This document shows, piece by piece, positions 20,476-30,188 of a stretch of DNA of 64,000 nt (positions within the stretch are counted from its first letter, which is position 1; the number at the start of each line of letters is the position of its first letter). Position numbers and translations under genes: made by a program. The stretch is taken from positions 1 to 64,000 of the forward strand of contig NZ_BAIZ01000016.1 of assembly GCF_000613445.1 (NCBI RefSeq). Reading direction: 5' to 3'. Source of the DNA: Hoylesella shahii DSM 15611 = JCM 12083. Its GTDB lineage: Bacteria > Bacteroidota > Bacteroidia > Bacteroidales > Bacteroidaceae. Under the pieces are notes generated by a model that had not been told where the DNA came from, did no database searches, and worked only from the letters and a program-made list of their open reading frames with translations.

Positions 20476-21816
20476 ATGAAGAAATGGATATTAAGCCTTG
20501 GCGTACTCTTCGCCTTGCCCACCATGCTCTTTGCCCAAACTCACCAATGGACATTGAAAGACTGCATTAGCTATGCCATGCAGCACAATATCAGTCTGCA
20601 AAAGCAACGGCTTGCCGTGAAAACTGCCGAAGAAGATGTGCTGAGAAGCAAGTCCGACCTCTTGCCTTCGTTGTCGGCTTCCACCTCGCAAAACGTGAAC
20701 TATCGCCCTTGGCCCGAAACTGGGCAGGCTCGTGTGTCTAATGGTTACGTGCAGTCGAGTGTGGATAAGGTGTTCTATAATGGCTCTTATGCGGTTAATG
20801 CTCAATGGACCGTGTGGAATGGAAACCGCAACCGCAACACCATTGCACTCAATAAGCTGGAGGCAAACAAGGCTCAAGCCGAAGAAATGGTGTCGGCTAC
20901 CACCATTCAAGAGCGCATCGCTCAGCTTTATGTACAAATCTTGTATACGGCGGAGGCCATCAATGTGAACAAGCAGTCGTTGGAAACGAGCACCCGAAAC
21001 GAAGAGAGAGGTAAGGAAATGTTTGATGTGGGTAAGATTAGTAAGGCCGATTTGGCTCAGCTCACTGCCCAAAGGGCACAAGAAGAATATAATGTACTGG
21101 CCGCACAAAGCACCTTGGCCGACTTTAAACGCCAGCTTAAACAGCTGTTGCAAATAACCGACGACACGCCTTTTGAAGTGGCTGTACCTGCCACAACCGA
21201 CGATATGGCTCTGCAGTCTATACCTGCTGTGAGCGAGGTTTATGCCCAAGCCATTAGCTGGAGACCTGAGTTGAAAGCCGCACAACTAGCCATCGACGCA
21301 TCAGAATTGAATATTAAGATGGCTAAAGCCCAAAACCTACCAACGCTAAGTCTTGGCGCTAGCTTCGGCACCAGCACCTCGTCTATGAGCGATGCTGCGT
21401 GGGGCACGCAGATAAAAACCAATTTCGACATGGGCGCTGGTCTCTCTTTAAGCATTCCTATCTTTGACAATCACAATAAACGCTCGGCCGTTAGTAAGGC
21501 GTTGATTGGTAAACAAAACTCATTGCTCGACCTACAAGACAAGAAAACAACGCTTTATTCGAATATAGAAGACTGTTGGTTGCAGGCCACCAATAACCAA
21601 AATAAGTATAAGGCGGCAAGGATTAGTGTTGAGAGTGCGCAGCAAAGTTTTGATTTGTTGAACGAACAGTTTAATCTTGGAATGAAAAATATCATCGAAT
21701 TGATGACGGGAAAAAACAATCTTGTTTCTGCTCAGCAAAACGAATTGCAGAGTAAATATTTGGCCATCCTTAATATTAGCCTGCTCCACTTTTATAAAAC
21801 GGGCGAAATTAAGTGA
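20476..21816 (+). CDS. TolC family outer membrane efflux protein
   Basis: About 446 residues from MKKWILSLGVLFALPTMLFA, a signal peptide; an upstream ATG at 20437 would put 13 residues before it. Two OEP repeats: WTLKDCISYAMQHNISLQKQ with long helices rich in Gln and Ala, and RPELKAAQLAIDASELNIKM with a matching helical pair. TolC-type trimers form the outer-membrane duct of tripartite pumps. Here there is no membrane-fusion or RND gene beside it: topB precedes and an unrelated susC follows, so its partners must lie elsewhere. Confidence 0.92.
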   Translation: MKKWILSLGVLFALPTMLFAQTHQWTLKDCISYAMQHNISLQKQRLAVKTAEEDVLRSKSDLLPSLSASTSQNVNYRPWPETGQARVSNGYVQSSVDKVFYNGSYAVNAQWTVWNGNRNRNTIALNKLEANKAQAEEMVSATTIQERIAQLYVQILYTAEAINVNKQSLETSTRNEERGKEMFDVGKISKADLAQLTAQRAQEEYNVLAAQSTLADFKRQLKQLLQITDDTPFEVAVPATTDDMALQSIPAVSEVYAQAISWRPELKAAQLAIDASELNIKMAKAQNLPTLSLGASFGTSTSSMSDAAWGTQIKTNFDMGAGLSLSIPIFDNHNKRSAVSKALIGKQNSLLDLQDKKTTLYSNIEDCWLQATNNQNKYKAARISVESAQQSFDLLNEQFNLGMKNIIELMTGKNNLVSAQQNELQSKYLAILNISLLHFYKTGEIK

Positions 21817-21938
21817 TTTGTAGTCTCTTGGTGACTTGTCTTTTCTTTCCAAATACCCTCTAACGCCAGTTGCTTTGCTTTTATGGCTTTTGTTTTAGTG
21901 GGCGCAGGCTGCAAGGCTGTCTAAAAAAGCCACTTTGC

Positions 21939-21982
21939 AATAAGCCCCTTCAAACCTGAATTGTGGTTTGAAGGGGCTTATT
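21939..21982. terminator. 18-bp perfect inverted repeat after tolC-like gene
   Basis: Arms AATAAGCCCCTTCAAACC and GGTTTGAAGGGGCTTATT around an 8-nt loop. No T-run follows, so it may be a weak terminator or a palindromic element. Confidence 0.55.
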
Positions 21983-22543
21983 GTTGGTATGTGCGACGAT
22001 GTTTTTGTCTCCAGGGTCTTTACCTACGATAACTCCATCCTTTAACACTATAATGGCTGTTTTTTGTGTTTACGCTCATGATTAGGGTAGGAGATGGAGC
22101 GTGTTGTTTGTACTACACATTATAATATATAGAGCGATTTGCAGATGTGGACAATACGTGAGCGGTGTTGAGGCTGGTGTGATTGCGTAAATAGGGGAAT
22201 AAAGTGAAGGGCAAAGATGGAAAAGAAAGGGAAAACAGAGGATGGCTGATGTTGAAGAATAAAGCTGGTGAAAAAATTGTAAAGGTTAGATGCTAAACAA
22301 GCGTCTTTTGATGATAGGGTTTTGCGAACAGCTTTTTAAGTTCGATAGTATTTTTAACGCGGAAGTATGTTTTTTTAGTTTGCTTATGGTTGGATAAGAT
22401 TTATGTATTAGGGTCTTGATTTTCATTTGTTTAGTTGTAGTATCTGTTTAAAAGGAGTGCTTTTCATTAGAGTTGATTAACTAAAATTAACGGTTTAATA
22501 ATAAATTAATTAATAAAACATCGGATAGAATAAGAATTTTAAT
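21983..22543. other. Gene-free AT-rich stretch before susC
   Basis: No credible ORF, repeat or structured RNA was recognised. It probably holds the upstream control region of the susCD operon; no specific operator can be pointed to. Confidence 0.4.
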
Positions 22544-22551
22544 TACTTTTG
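22544..22551 (+). promoter_or_regulatory. -7 box of the susCD operon
   Basis: TACTTTTG, followed by GC, about 118 bp upstream of the susC start. This implies a long leader. No TTTG is found 20 nt further up. Confidence 0.45.
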
Positions 22552-22669
22552 CAGGGCAATTCTCTACTAGATGACAATAGGAAATTATTTGCGCCCTGCC
22601 TTGAAATAAATGGCTACAAGATTAGACAAATCATTTTAAAAAGTTACAATCATAAACTAAAACCACATT

Positions 22670-25600
22670 ATGCAATCACAAACAACCTTGACTAAGAAGT
22701 TGTGTTGTACTGTGTCGGGAGCGGCTTTGCTAATGCTCGCCCCATCTTTGCAGGCTAAAGCTTATGCCAGCGCATGGCCGCTTGGTATGCCTTTGGCTAG
22801 TGTTGCTGCCGCTCCTAACGGATTGACGGCATCAGTTTTGCCTGCTCAAAACAGTTCTTCACCAAAAATCGTGGGTGTAGTAACCGACTCAAACACCGGC
22901 GAACCGCTAGTGGGAGCCACTATTAAAGTGGCTGGTACAAACGATGGAACTACCACCGATGTTGATGGACGCTTTGAAATCCGTGCGTCAAAGGGTGCAA
23001 CGCTTGAGGTTTCTTACTTGGGATACACCAGTAAGAAAATCAAAGTTACCGATGTAAAGGTGTTAACCATTACGCTTTCTGACCAAGCTCAGATGCTGGA
23101 AGGCGCTGTTATTACGGCTTTCGGTACGGCTCAGAAGAAAGAAACCGTTACTGGTTCTATCCAAACAGTTAGACCAACCGACCTGAAAGTGCCTGCAACA
23201 AGTCTTTCTACTGCCTTTGCGGGTAGATTGTCGGGTGTTATTGCCTATCAGCGTAGTGGCGAACCTGGCAACAATGGCGCTAACTTCTTTGTGCGTGGTG
23301 TCTCTACTATGAGCAAGGCAACGTCTCCGCTTATCGTAATGGATGGTGTTGAGATTTCTCAAGGCGACCTGAATGCCATCGACCCCGAAATCATTGAGAG
23401 CTTCTCTGTGTTGAAAGACGCAACCGCTACGGCCATGTATGGTACACGTGGTGCCAATGGTGTGCTTATCATCAAAACCAAATCGGGAGCCGACCTCGAC
23501 CGTCCTGTTATCGGAGTGCGCGTAGAAAGCTGGGTGAACACACCCACAAAGGTGCCAAAAACTGTTGACGGTGTTACCTTTATGCGCATGTACAACGAGG
23601 CTGTAAGAAATCAAATGTCGGGCGACTTGCTTTATTCGGATGATAAAATCAACGGAACAATGCAAGGACTTAACCCCTATGTATATCCCAACGTTGACTG
23701 GTATAAGGAGCTTTTCAAGAGTGCTACTTGGAATCAACGCGCAAACTTCAACGTTCGTGGTGGTACTTCGAAGATTACTTACTTCATGAACATCAATGCA
23801 AGCCACGAAACCAGCATGCTGAAAGACGTGTCTAGTAAGTATTTCTCTTACGACAACGCCACAAGCTACATGAAGTATGCCTTCCAAAACAATGTAGATT
23901 TCAACATCTCTAAGAACTCTAAGCTATCGCTTCACCTCAATGTGCAACTTACCAACATGCATGGTATGCTTACAAATAAAAATGGTGGCGGTGTTGAAGA
24001 TGTGTTCAAGGCTATCATGGGAACCAATCCAGTTGACTTCCCCATCACCTATCCCAAACAAGATGTTAAATGGTATCGTTGGGGAGGCTTGTTAGCAGGA
24101 AACTATAACCCCGTTAACCCCGTGGCCGAAGCTAGCGCAGGTTATCGTGATGACTTCTCAAGCACGGTGGTTGCAAACATTAACTACGACCAAAAACTCG
24201 ACTTTATTACCAAAGGTTTGTCGTTTAAGACCTTGTTCTCTTTCAAAAATTGGACTCTTAACAACAAGTATAGGGTGCAGAATTACAACCGCTATCAGCT
24301 TACCGATTATGCTGCTAACCCGTCGGTAGAAGGTGGATATGATTTCACAACGAAGCCTATTGCCAATCCAGAGAAGTATATCTTGGAAAACCATTTCTAT
24401 ACAAAAGGTGATAGAAGGTATTATTTTCAAACCTATTTGGATTATAATCGCGCCTTTGGTGACCATACTTTAAGCGGCATGTTATTGTTTAATATCGACG
24501 AATATAACTCGAATGTTAACTCTGACCTATTGTCTTCACTCCCAAAGAGACGTATGGGGTTGGCTGCACGTCTTTCTTACGATTATAAGTATCGTTACAT
24601 GGTGGAAGTGAATGCCGGTTACAATGGTTCTGAAAGCTTTGCTAAAGGTCACCGCTGGGGTTTCTTCCCATCAATCTCTTTGGGATGGAACGTTAGCGAA
24701 GAACCTTTCTTCGAACCACTTAAGAATACCGTTAAGCAATTGAAACTGCGTGCTTCTTATGGTTTGGTTGGTAACGATCAAGTAGGAGCTCAAGGCGAAG
24801 AACTTCAGCGTTTTGCTTACCAAACAATTATTGAATTAAACAATAGTCCTGGTTTTACTTCAGGTTATGGCGGTCAATCAAGAGAACGTAAAGGTTTTGT
24901 ATACAAACGTTTTGAAAACAATAAACTGACTTGGGAAGTTGGCCGTAAGCTCAACGTGGGCTTTGACTTGAACGTGATGGATATTAAACTTACCGTTGAT
25001 GCCTTCCGCGAAATACGTAGCAATATCTTCCAAAAAAGGGCAGCGATACCCAGTTATTATGGAACTGCAGCAACAGCTGTCTACGGTAACTTGGCTAAAG
25101 TAAAGAACTGGGGTTTTGACTTGGCTGCCGATTATGGCAAGAATATCACCAAAGACCTTTCTGTTGAGTTCCGCGGAACATTTACTTTCGCACGCAACAA
25201 GGTGCTTGAATATGATGACCCTGTCGCCACTCGTCCCGCATTGAGACAAGTAGGCAGAAGCCTAAACACCTATTTTGGTTATGTCGCTGATGGGCTTTAC
25301 ATCGACGATGCCGACATTGCCAATAGCGCAAAATCAACACTTGGCAACATTGCCATTGCTCCTGGTGACGTGAAATATGTCGACCAACCCGACCAAAACG
25401 GTGAGTACGACAACAAGATTGACGCTAACGACCGTGTACAATTGGGCTATCCCCATGTGCCCGAAATCATTTACGGCTTCGGTCCTTCTATTTCTTACAA
25501 AAAATGGGACTTATCTTTCTTCTTCCAAGGACAAGCTAACGTAAGCTTGATGATGAAGGATTTTGAGCCATTTGGTACACAAAGCAAGAATAATGTGCTG

Positions 25601-25912
25601 CAATGGATTGCTGACGACTATTGGGGAAAAGACAATCAGAACCCCAATGCACGCTATCCACGCCTAACTAAGTATAACAACCGCAACAATATGCAGGAAT
25701 CAACCTATTGGTTGCGCAACGCGGCATTCCTTCGTTTGAAGAGCCTTGAGGTGGGTTATAAGTTTAAGTTTGGCCGTGTTTACGCCAGTGCAACCAACCT
25801 AGCCAACTTCTCTGCATTCAAATTGTGGGATCCCGAAATGGGTGGAGGAGCTGGTATGAGCTATCCGCTGCAAAGAACTTTCAACATTGGTTTGCAGCTA
25901 ACATTTAAATAA
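22670..25912 (+). CDS. SusC/RagA-family TonB-linked outer membrane protein
   Basis: A 1,080-residue TonB-dependent transporter. After a signal peptide (to about residue 32) comes a carboxypeptidase-like regulatory domain (VGVVTDSNTGEPLVGATIKV, YLGYTSKKIKV), then the plug (GRLSGVIAYQRSGEPG, FFVRGVSTM, VLKDATATAMYGTRGANGVL) and a 22-strand barrel ending RTFNIGLQLTFK. With the SusD lipoprotein encoded 19 bp downstream it forms a lidded importer for oligosaccharides or peptides. No sigma/anti-sigma pair or hybrid two-component gene is beside it, and no FecR-type TonB N-terminal extension is present. Substrate unknown. Confidence 0.96.
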   Translation: MQSQTTLTKKLCCTVSGAALLMLAPSLQAKAYASAWPLGMPLASVAAAPNGLTASVLPAQNSSSPKIVGVVTDSNTGEPLVGATIKVAGTNDGTTTDVDGRFEIRASKGATLEVSYLGYTSKKIKVTDVKVLTITLSDQAQMLEGAVITAFGTAQKKETVTGSIQTVRPTDLKVPATSLSTAFAGRLSGVIAYQRSGEPGNNGANFFVRGVSTMSKATSPLIVMDGVEISQGDLNAIDPEIIESFSVLKDATATAMYGTRGANGVLIIKTKSGADLDRPVIGVRVESWVNTPTKVPKTVDGVTFMRMYNEAVRNQMSGDLLYSDDKINGTMQGLNPYVYPNVDWYKELFKSATWNQRANFNVRGGTSKITYFMNINASHETSMLKDVSSKYFSYDNATSYMKYAFQNNVDFNISKNSKLSLHLNVQLTNMHGMLTNKNGGGVEDVFKAIMGTNPVDFPITYPKQDVKWYRWGGLLAGNYNPVNPVAEASAGYRDDFSSTVVANINYDQKLDFITKGLSFKTLFSFKNWTLNNKYRVQNYNRYQLTDYAANPSVEGGYDFTTKPIANPEKYILENHFYTKGDRRYYFQTYLDYNRAFGDHTLSGMLLFNIDEYNSNVNSDLLSSLPKRRMGLAARLSYDYKYRYMVEVNAGYNGSESFAKGHRWGFFPSISLGWNVSEEPFFEPLKNTVKQLKLRASYGLVGNDQVGAQGEELQRFAYQTIIELNNSPGFTSGYGGQSRERKGFVYKRFENNKLTWEVGRKLNVGFDLNVMDIKLTVDAFREIRSNIFQKRAAIPSYYGTAATAVYGNLAKVKNWGFDLAADYGKNITKDLSVEFRGTFTFARNKVLEYDDPVATRPALRQVGRSLNTYFGYVADGLYIDDADIANSAKSTLGNIAIAPGDVKYVDQPDQNGEYDNKIDANDRVQLGYPHVPEIIYGFGPSISYKKWDLSFFFQGQANVSLMMKDFEPFGTQSKNNVLQWIADDYWGKDNQNPNARYPRLTKYNNRNNMQESTYWLRNAAFLRLKSLEVGYKFKFGRVYASATNLANFSAFKLWDPEMGGGAGMSYPLQRTFNIGLQLTFK

Positions 25913-25931
25913 CCAATAACTGAACAATAAG

Positions 25932-27866
25932 ATGAAATCAATATATAGAATTTTCATTGCTGCGGCAGTGACGTTCTCGTTGGCATCGTGCAACTTCTTG
26001 GATATCGTTCCAGAAGAGAATGTAACGAAAGAAGATACCTATTCGGATAAGGAAAAAGCAGAAAACTTTCTCTATTCGTGCTATGGTTATCTGCCACAAT
26101 GTAATATCGCTCAATCTTCGCTAGACCTTTTCACTGGTGACGAAGTGGTTACGGCTTTCGAACACGAAACGTTTTCGGCTTTCCCGAAAGGCAATTACAC
26201 GGCAGCCTCTCCTGTTATCTCCTATTGGAACACCATTTTTCAAGGTATTAGGCAGTGCTACATGTTCTTGGAAGCTGTAGACAAGACACCAGACCTTGAT
26301 GAGGATAAGAAGGTTGACTATAAGGCACAAACCCAATTCCTTATCGCTTACTATCATTATCTGCTTGCCCGCTGTTATGGTCCTATCATTTTGGTAAACG
26401 AAACACCTAACATTGATAACACAGTAGAGACTTTTGCTCGCCGTACTCCATACGATGAATGCGTAAAATGGATTTGCGACAAGCTGGATGCAGCTGCTGC
26501 CGACCTTCCTGAGAGACGCGACCAAATAGAATATGGCCTTGCAACAAGCGTAGCTGCAAAGGCTGTTAAGGCTAAGATGCTGCTCTATGCTGCTTCGCCC
26601 CTCTTTAACGAGCGCGCTCCCGAGTTGTATAAAAACTTGCGCGACCCAGACAATGGCACGCAATTGATGCCCACAGCATACGATGCAAACAAGTGGGTGA
26701 AGGCTCGCGAAGCGATTAAAGAAGCCATCGACATTGCTGAACAAAATGGTTATCATCTCTATACCAAGCAAGACCGATTTATTGGCGAAGCTGGTAAAAA
26801 CCAATACCCCGCTGCTGGTCCCGTTCGCTGCTTGCGTTTAATGACTTTAGATTATCAAGAGGTTAACCCCGAGGTGCTATTACCCGAGACACGTAAAGAA
26901 GGATGGTACGGTGTGCTTAGCAAGTCGCTGCCTTTCAGTGCCTCAGGTTGGGCTTGGAATGGTGTATGTCCTACATGGGCAATGCTTAATCGCTTCTATA
27001 CCAAGAACGGATTGCCATGGGATGAAGACCCCGAATATAAGAATGTAGATAAGTTGCAAATCGTTGCTATCGACTCTGCACACCAAGAACAAGGCCAGTT
27101 GGGTAAGCAAACCATCGCCTTTAATCTCGATCGCGAGCCGCGTTACTATGCGTGGATTGCTTTCCAAGGTGGATATTACGAAGTTCAGAACGACCCTTCC
27201 AACCCTGCTTACACCATGAGCAATGGTAAGAAGAACACTTCAGACACACGTTTGGTTTGTGATTTCGTGCTTGGTGGTAACTGTAGCTTGGGTACGCCTA
27301 CAGTAAAGCGTACGGGTAACTATTCACCTGGTGGCTATCTCAATAAGAAGTTTGTTAGCCCCAATACGGCTGTTTCTGCCAATGGTGGCGGTTCGCGCGA
27401 GTGGATGCCCTTCCCCGTTATCCGTTTGGCCGACCTTTACCTGGCTTATGCTGAGGCTTGTGTGGAGACAGGCGACCTTACAACAGCTAAAACCTACCTG
27501 AATAAGGTGCGTCAAAGAGCTGGAATACCCGATGTTGAAACATCGTGGGCACGTGTAGGCGCTACACTCGACCAGGCTAAGTTGCGCCAAATTGTTCGTC
27601 AAGAACGTATGGCAGAGTTCTATTTGGAATGTCAAAACTTCTGGGATATGCGTCGCTGGATGCTTGCTGAACAATATTTTGGAACTAAAGCCAAAGGTTT
27701 GAACATCAATGCAACCAATATGACTAATTTTGCTGAGTTGCACGAAATTCAATACGAACGTAAGTTTGAAGCGCCCACGCAATATCTATTGCCCATCCCC
27801 ATTGATGAAATTAACAAGAATCCACGCTTAGTGAATAATCCCGGATATACCGGTGACCATAGGTAA
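25932..27866 (+). CDS. SusD/RagB-family nutrient-binding lipoprotein
   Basis: A 644-residue surface lipoprotein with lipobox SLASC near residue 20 and the following FLDIVPEEN. Features of the alpha-helical SusD fold: NFLYSCYGYLP, AYYHYLLARCYGPIILV, AAKAVKAKMLLYAASPLFN, VIRLADLYLAYAEACVETGD, and the C-terminal QERMAEFYLECQNFWDMRRW with YLLPIPIDEINKNP. At 644 residues it is larger than the usual 500-550, suggesting extra loops at the binding face. It acts as the lid of the SusC partner and shares its operon. Confidence 0.96.
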   Translation: MKSIYRIFIAAAVTFSLASCNFLDIVPEENVTKEDTYSDKEKAENFLYSCYGYLPQCNIAQSSLDLFTGDEVVTAFEHETFSAFPKGNYTAASPVISYWNTIFQGIRQCYMFLEAVDKTPDLDEDKKVDYKAQTQFLIAYYHYLLARCYGPIILVNETPNIDNTVETFARRTPYDECVKWICDKLDAAAADLPERRDQIEYGLATSVAAKAVKAKMLLYAASPLFNERAPELYKNLRDPDNGTQLMPTAYDANKWVKAREAIKEAIDIAEQNGYHLYTKQDRFIGEAGKNQYPAAGPVRCLRLMTLDYQEVNPEVLLPETRKEGWYGVLSKSLPFSASGWAWNGVCPTWAMLNRFYTKNGLPWDEDPEYKNVDKLQIVAIDSAHQEQGQLGKQTIAFNLDREPRYYAWIAFQGGYYEVQNDPSNPAYTMSNGKKNTSDTRLVCDFVLGGNCSLGTPTVKRTGNYSPGGYLNKKFVSPNTAVSANGGGSREWMPFPVIRLADLYLAYAEACVETGDLTTAKTYLNKVRQRAGIPDVETSWARVGATLDQAKLRQIVRQERMAEFYLECQNFWDMRRWMLAEQYFGTKAKGLNINATNMTNFAELHEIQYERKFEAPTQYLLPIPIDEINKNPRLVNNPGYTGDHR

Positions 27867-27890
27867 CATCCACTTTTAATATTCAACAAA

Positions 27891-28802
27891 ATGAAAAAAA
27901 TAATATTATCTATCGTTTGTTTGTGCGCGATTGGCTCGTTCTTCTCGTGTAGCAACGACGACAACGGACCAGCACCTGCGCCACTTGCCGCTAATGCAAT
28001 TACCTACGACAAGGTTCCGGGCGCCATCATCATCAGATTGAACAAACCTGCTGAGCCAACATATAAGTACATTAAGGTTACTTATCAAGTGCCAGGAGAA
28101 GACAAACCACGTTTGCGTTTGGTTAGTGCCTATGCAGATTCTATCAAGATAGATAACCTGTTGGCACGCTATGGCGAGATTGAATACTCGCTGCAACCTG
28201 TTAGCGAGACGGGTGTTACTGGCGAAGTAACGAAGATTACTGCGCAAGCTGGTGCAGCATTGAAAACGGTTTACAGAACGTTTAAAGACCCCATTGAGTT
28301 TGATATCAACCGCGTGTGGACCGATGACCCTGAATCAAGTGAGGGACCATTGTCTGCTTTGATTGATGGAAATGAGAATACGTTCTTCCATATGAGTTGG
28401 AGTGCACCCAAACCTTTCCCTCATTACATCGTGTTCGACTTGGGACAAGAACGCACTGCATTGCAATTCCGCTATGTATGCCGCAACAACAACAACAAAG
28501 ACAACCCCAATGAAATGGATGTTTTGGTGAGCAACACCTTCGAAAACACAAGCGACTATTACACCAACGAAACAGGAACACGCAAGGTGGCTACCTTTGC
28601 TAGCTTGCCTGGTGATAAGAAGGCTGTGTACGAATCGGCTCGCACCATCAAGAGCGACACGCCTTTCCGCTATGTTTGGTTTAAAATTAAATCGTCTACC
28701 TCTAATTCTAATTGGGTGGCAATGGCCGAATGGCAAGTGTTTAAGGTGAGGGAAGAGGTGTTCGACCCTGAACTCAACGAAAAAACGATAATGGAATATT
28801 AA
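27891..28802 (+). CDS. F5/8 type C (discoidin-like) surface lipoprotein
   Basis: A 303-residue lipoprotein with lipobox GSFFSC, 24 bp after susD. Residues about 35-125 look like a fibronectin-type domain (NAITYDKVPGAIIIRLNKPA). The C-terminal 170 residues carry the marks of a discoidin beta-sandwich: LSALIDGNENTFFHMSW, HYIVFDLGQERTALQFRYVC, and FRYVWFKIKSS with WVAMAEWQVF. In SusCD operons this position is held by SusE/F-like glycan-binding proteins. It probably assists substrate capture. No hydrolase gene accompanies the three genes; a terminator follows. Confidence 0.85.
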   Translation: MKKIILSIVCLCAIGSFFSCSNDDNGPAPAPLAANAITYDKVPGAIIIRLNKPAEPTYKYIKVTYQVPGEDKPRLRLVSAYADSIKIDNLLARYGEIEYSLQPVSETGVTGEVTKITAQAGAALKTVYRTFKDPIEFDINRVWTDDPESSEGPLSALIDGNENTFFHMSWSAPKPFPHYIVFDLGQERTALQFRYVCRNNNNKDNPNEMDVLVSNTFENTSDYYTNETGTRKVATFASLPGDKKAVYESARTIKSDTPFRYVWFKIKSSTSNSNWVAMAEWQVFKVREEVFDPELNEKTIMEY

Positions 28803-28909
28803 ACTGATGGCTTAACATACAGACAAGTTTACTTGGCCAAAGAGGCAAATAGTTAAGCTGTTGAACTGTTTAAAAGCCAAAGATTATTCTTAAAAGAATG
28901 CTCATTAAG

Positions 28910-28945
28910 ATGCCGCGTGCTTGTATTGCATGCGGCATTTTTTTT
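28910..28945 (+). terminator. Terminator of the susCD operon
   Basis: ATGCCGCGTGC pairs with GCATGCGGCAT (one mismatch), followed by a run of eight or more T. Confidence 0.85.
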
Positions 28946-28989
28946 CAAAACCTGTTGTAAGTGCATTTAGATTTTGTGTGTTGTTGAAC

Positions 28990-29035
28990 CCCAATCTCTA
29001 AGTTTGCAATTCATATTGCAAACTTAGAGATTGGG
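28990..29035. repeat. 21-bp perfect inverted repeat
   Basis: Arms 28990-29010 (beginning CCCAATCTCTAAG) and 29015-29035 (ending CTTAGAGATTGGG) match without a mismatch around a 4-nt loop. It lies beyond the susCD terminator and has no T-run. It could be a palindromic repeat element or an RNA hairpin. Confidence 0.7.
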
Positions 29036-29120
29036 TTTAAATGGACTGGTTAGATTATTATTATCCGCATTTTCATCCAGCCGAAAGCTAAGCAACTAGA
29101 TTTGAAAATGTTAAACTAGT

Positions 29121-29752
29121 AATAAAACTTTACAAAACACACCTCTTGAGGCGAGCCCTTCTAGCGAAAACAAATGCTAAAAAGCACGCTTTTTACTCCA
29201 TTTTTTACCCTTTATCGTTTTATTTTACATCGTTTTTCACCCCATTAGCTGCAATTTGTGGCTTTTTGCCATTCTATTTCGCGTTTTAGTCGAAGTTTTT
29301 CATCGTCCAAGAAACCGTTTTTTATGAGTGAAAACCCATATTCTTTGTTCGATTTTACTTATAAAACAAGTCTCTTGCTTGCGTTATGTAAAGATTTAGG
29401 CAAACAAAAAGACTGCGTTTAGTATCGTTTTACCTTGCATTTAGCACCAAAACACACTGCATTTAGCATCAAAACACACTGCATTTAGCACCAAAACGCA
29501 GTGCGTTTAGCAGCAAAACGCAGTGCGTTTTGGTGCTTTTTGCATTAAGTTTTGGTATAAAAGGCGTGTTTTTGGGTATAAATCGCTGTTTTTGTAAAGA
29601 AAAACAATCTGCTTAGCGTATCCAAACTTTGTGTTGCTTACATCAAAATAAACCCTCGCGAGAATTGAATATTTGCAAGCGATGGGCAATTGATGAGCAA
29701 AAAGGGTACTCATAATGTTAAATTTTGGTGCGTTTATTTTACAATATTAGAA
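29121..29752 (-). repeat. Non-coding island B (copy 2 of a dispersed element)
   Basis: Read on the minus strand: TCTAATATTGTAAAATA at 29751; TTTAACATTATGAGTACC at 29723; ATTCTCGCGAGGGTTT and TTTTGATGTAA as in island A; the 22-nt array; GCAGCTAATGGGG; TTTTCGCTAGAA; and TGTTTTGTAAAG at the far end (29138). It lies between the convergent susCD operon and the gene at 30189. It is closest to island A. A 68-codon ORF inside is not conserved in A and is taken as chance. Confidence 0.75.
29412..29548 (-). repeat. 22-nt tandem array of island B
   Basis: On the minus strand about six units, with halves GTTTTGCTGCT/AAACGCACTGC, GTTTTGGTGCT/AAATGCAGTGT, GTTTTGATGCT/AAATGCAGTGT, GTTTTGGTGCT/AAATGCAAGGT. 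The unit is the same as in island A. Confidence 0.8.
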
Positions 29753-30063
29753 TGGCGCCGGATGGCAATTGCGTAAAATATAGTTTCTTTCGCATCGTTA
29801 ATCGCGCGTGTGTGTAGAATGATAAAGGTGTAAAAACATAGTGCGAGCAAAGCGTTTAAGTGGTTTTTATGGTGTTGCTGTTAATCTTTTGTTTGTTTGC
29901 AGGCAGCTTACCAGCTGTCTACACTGCTCTCTACTTGCTATGCAAAGCCTAATACGATTTATTTTGCTCAGCAAGTCAATGAAAGATGGAGTAGAAGCAA
30001 GGATAACAACAAATAACAAGTGATAACCAGTTTAACTACCGATGAAGGTTTAAGTGGGTAAAT

Positions 30064-30108
30064 AAAAAAGACAGGGACAACAATGTAGACTGTTATCCCT
30101 GTCTTTTT
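30064..30108. terminator. Bidirectional terminator
   Basis: AAAAAAGACAGGGACAACA pairs with TGTTATCCCTGTCTTTTT (one mismatch). It ends the minus-strand gene at 30189 and supplies U-runs on both strands. Confidence 0.8.
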
Positions 30109-30188
30109 ATATGCTTAATCCCACTCACCGCTATAACATACAGCGTGTAGTAAGGTTAGAGCTAGCGTTTGAATGATGCGTTAAGCGC

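Noticed and set aside
23063..23887. Minus-strand ORF of 274 codons opposite susC
   Set aside because: Antisense shadow of the TonB-linked receptor.
29507..29713. Small ORF inside island B
   Set aside because: The reading frame is not conserved in island A, which is otherwise similar.
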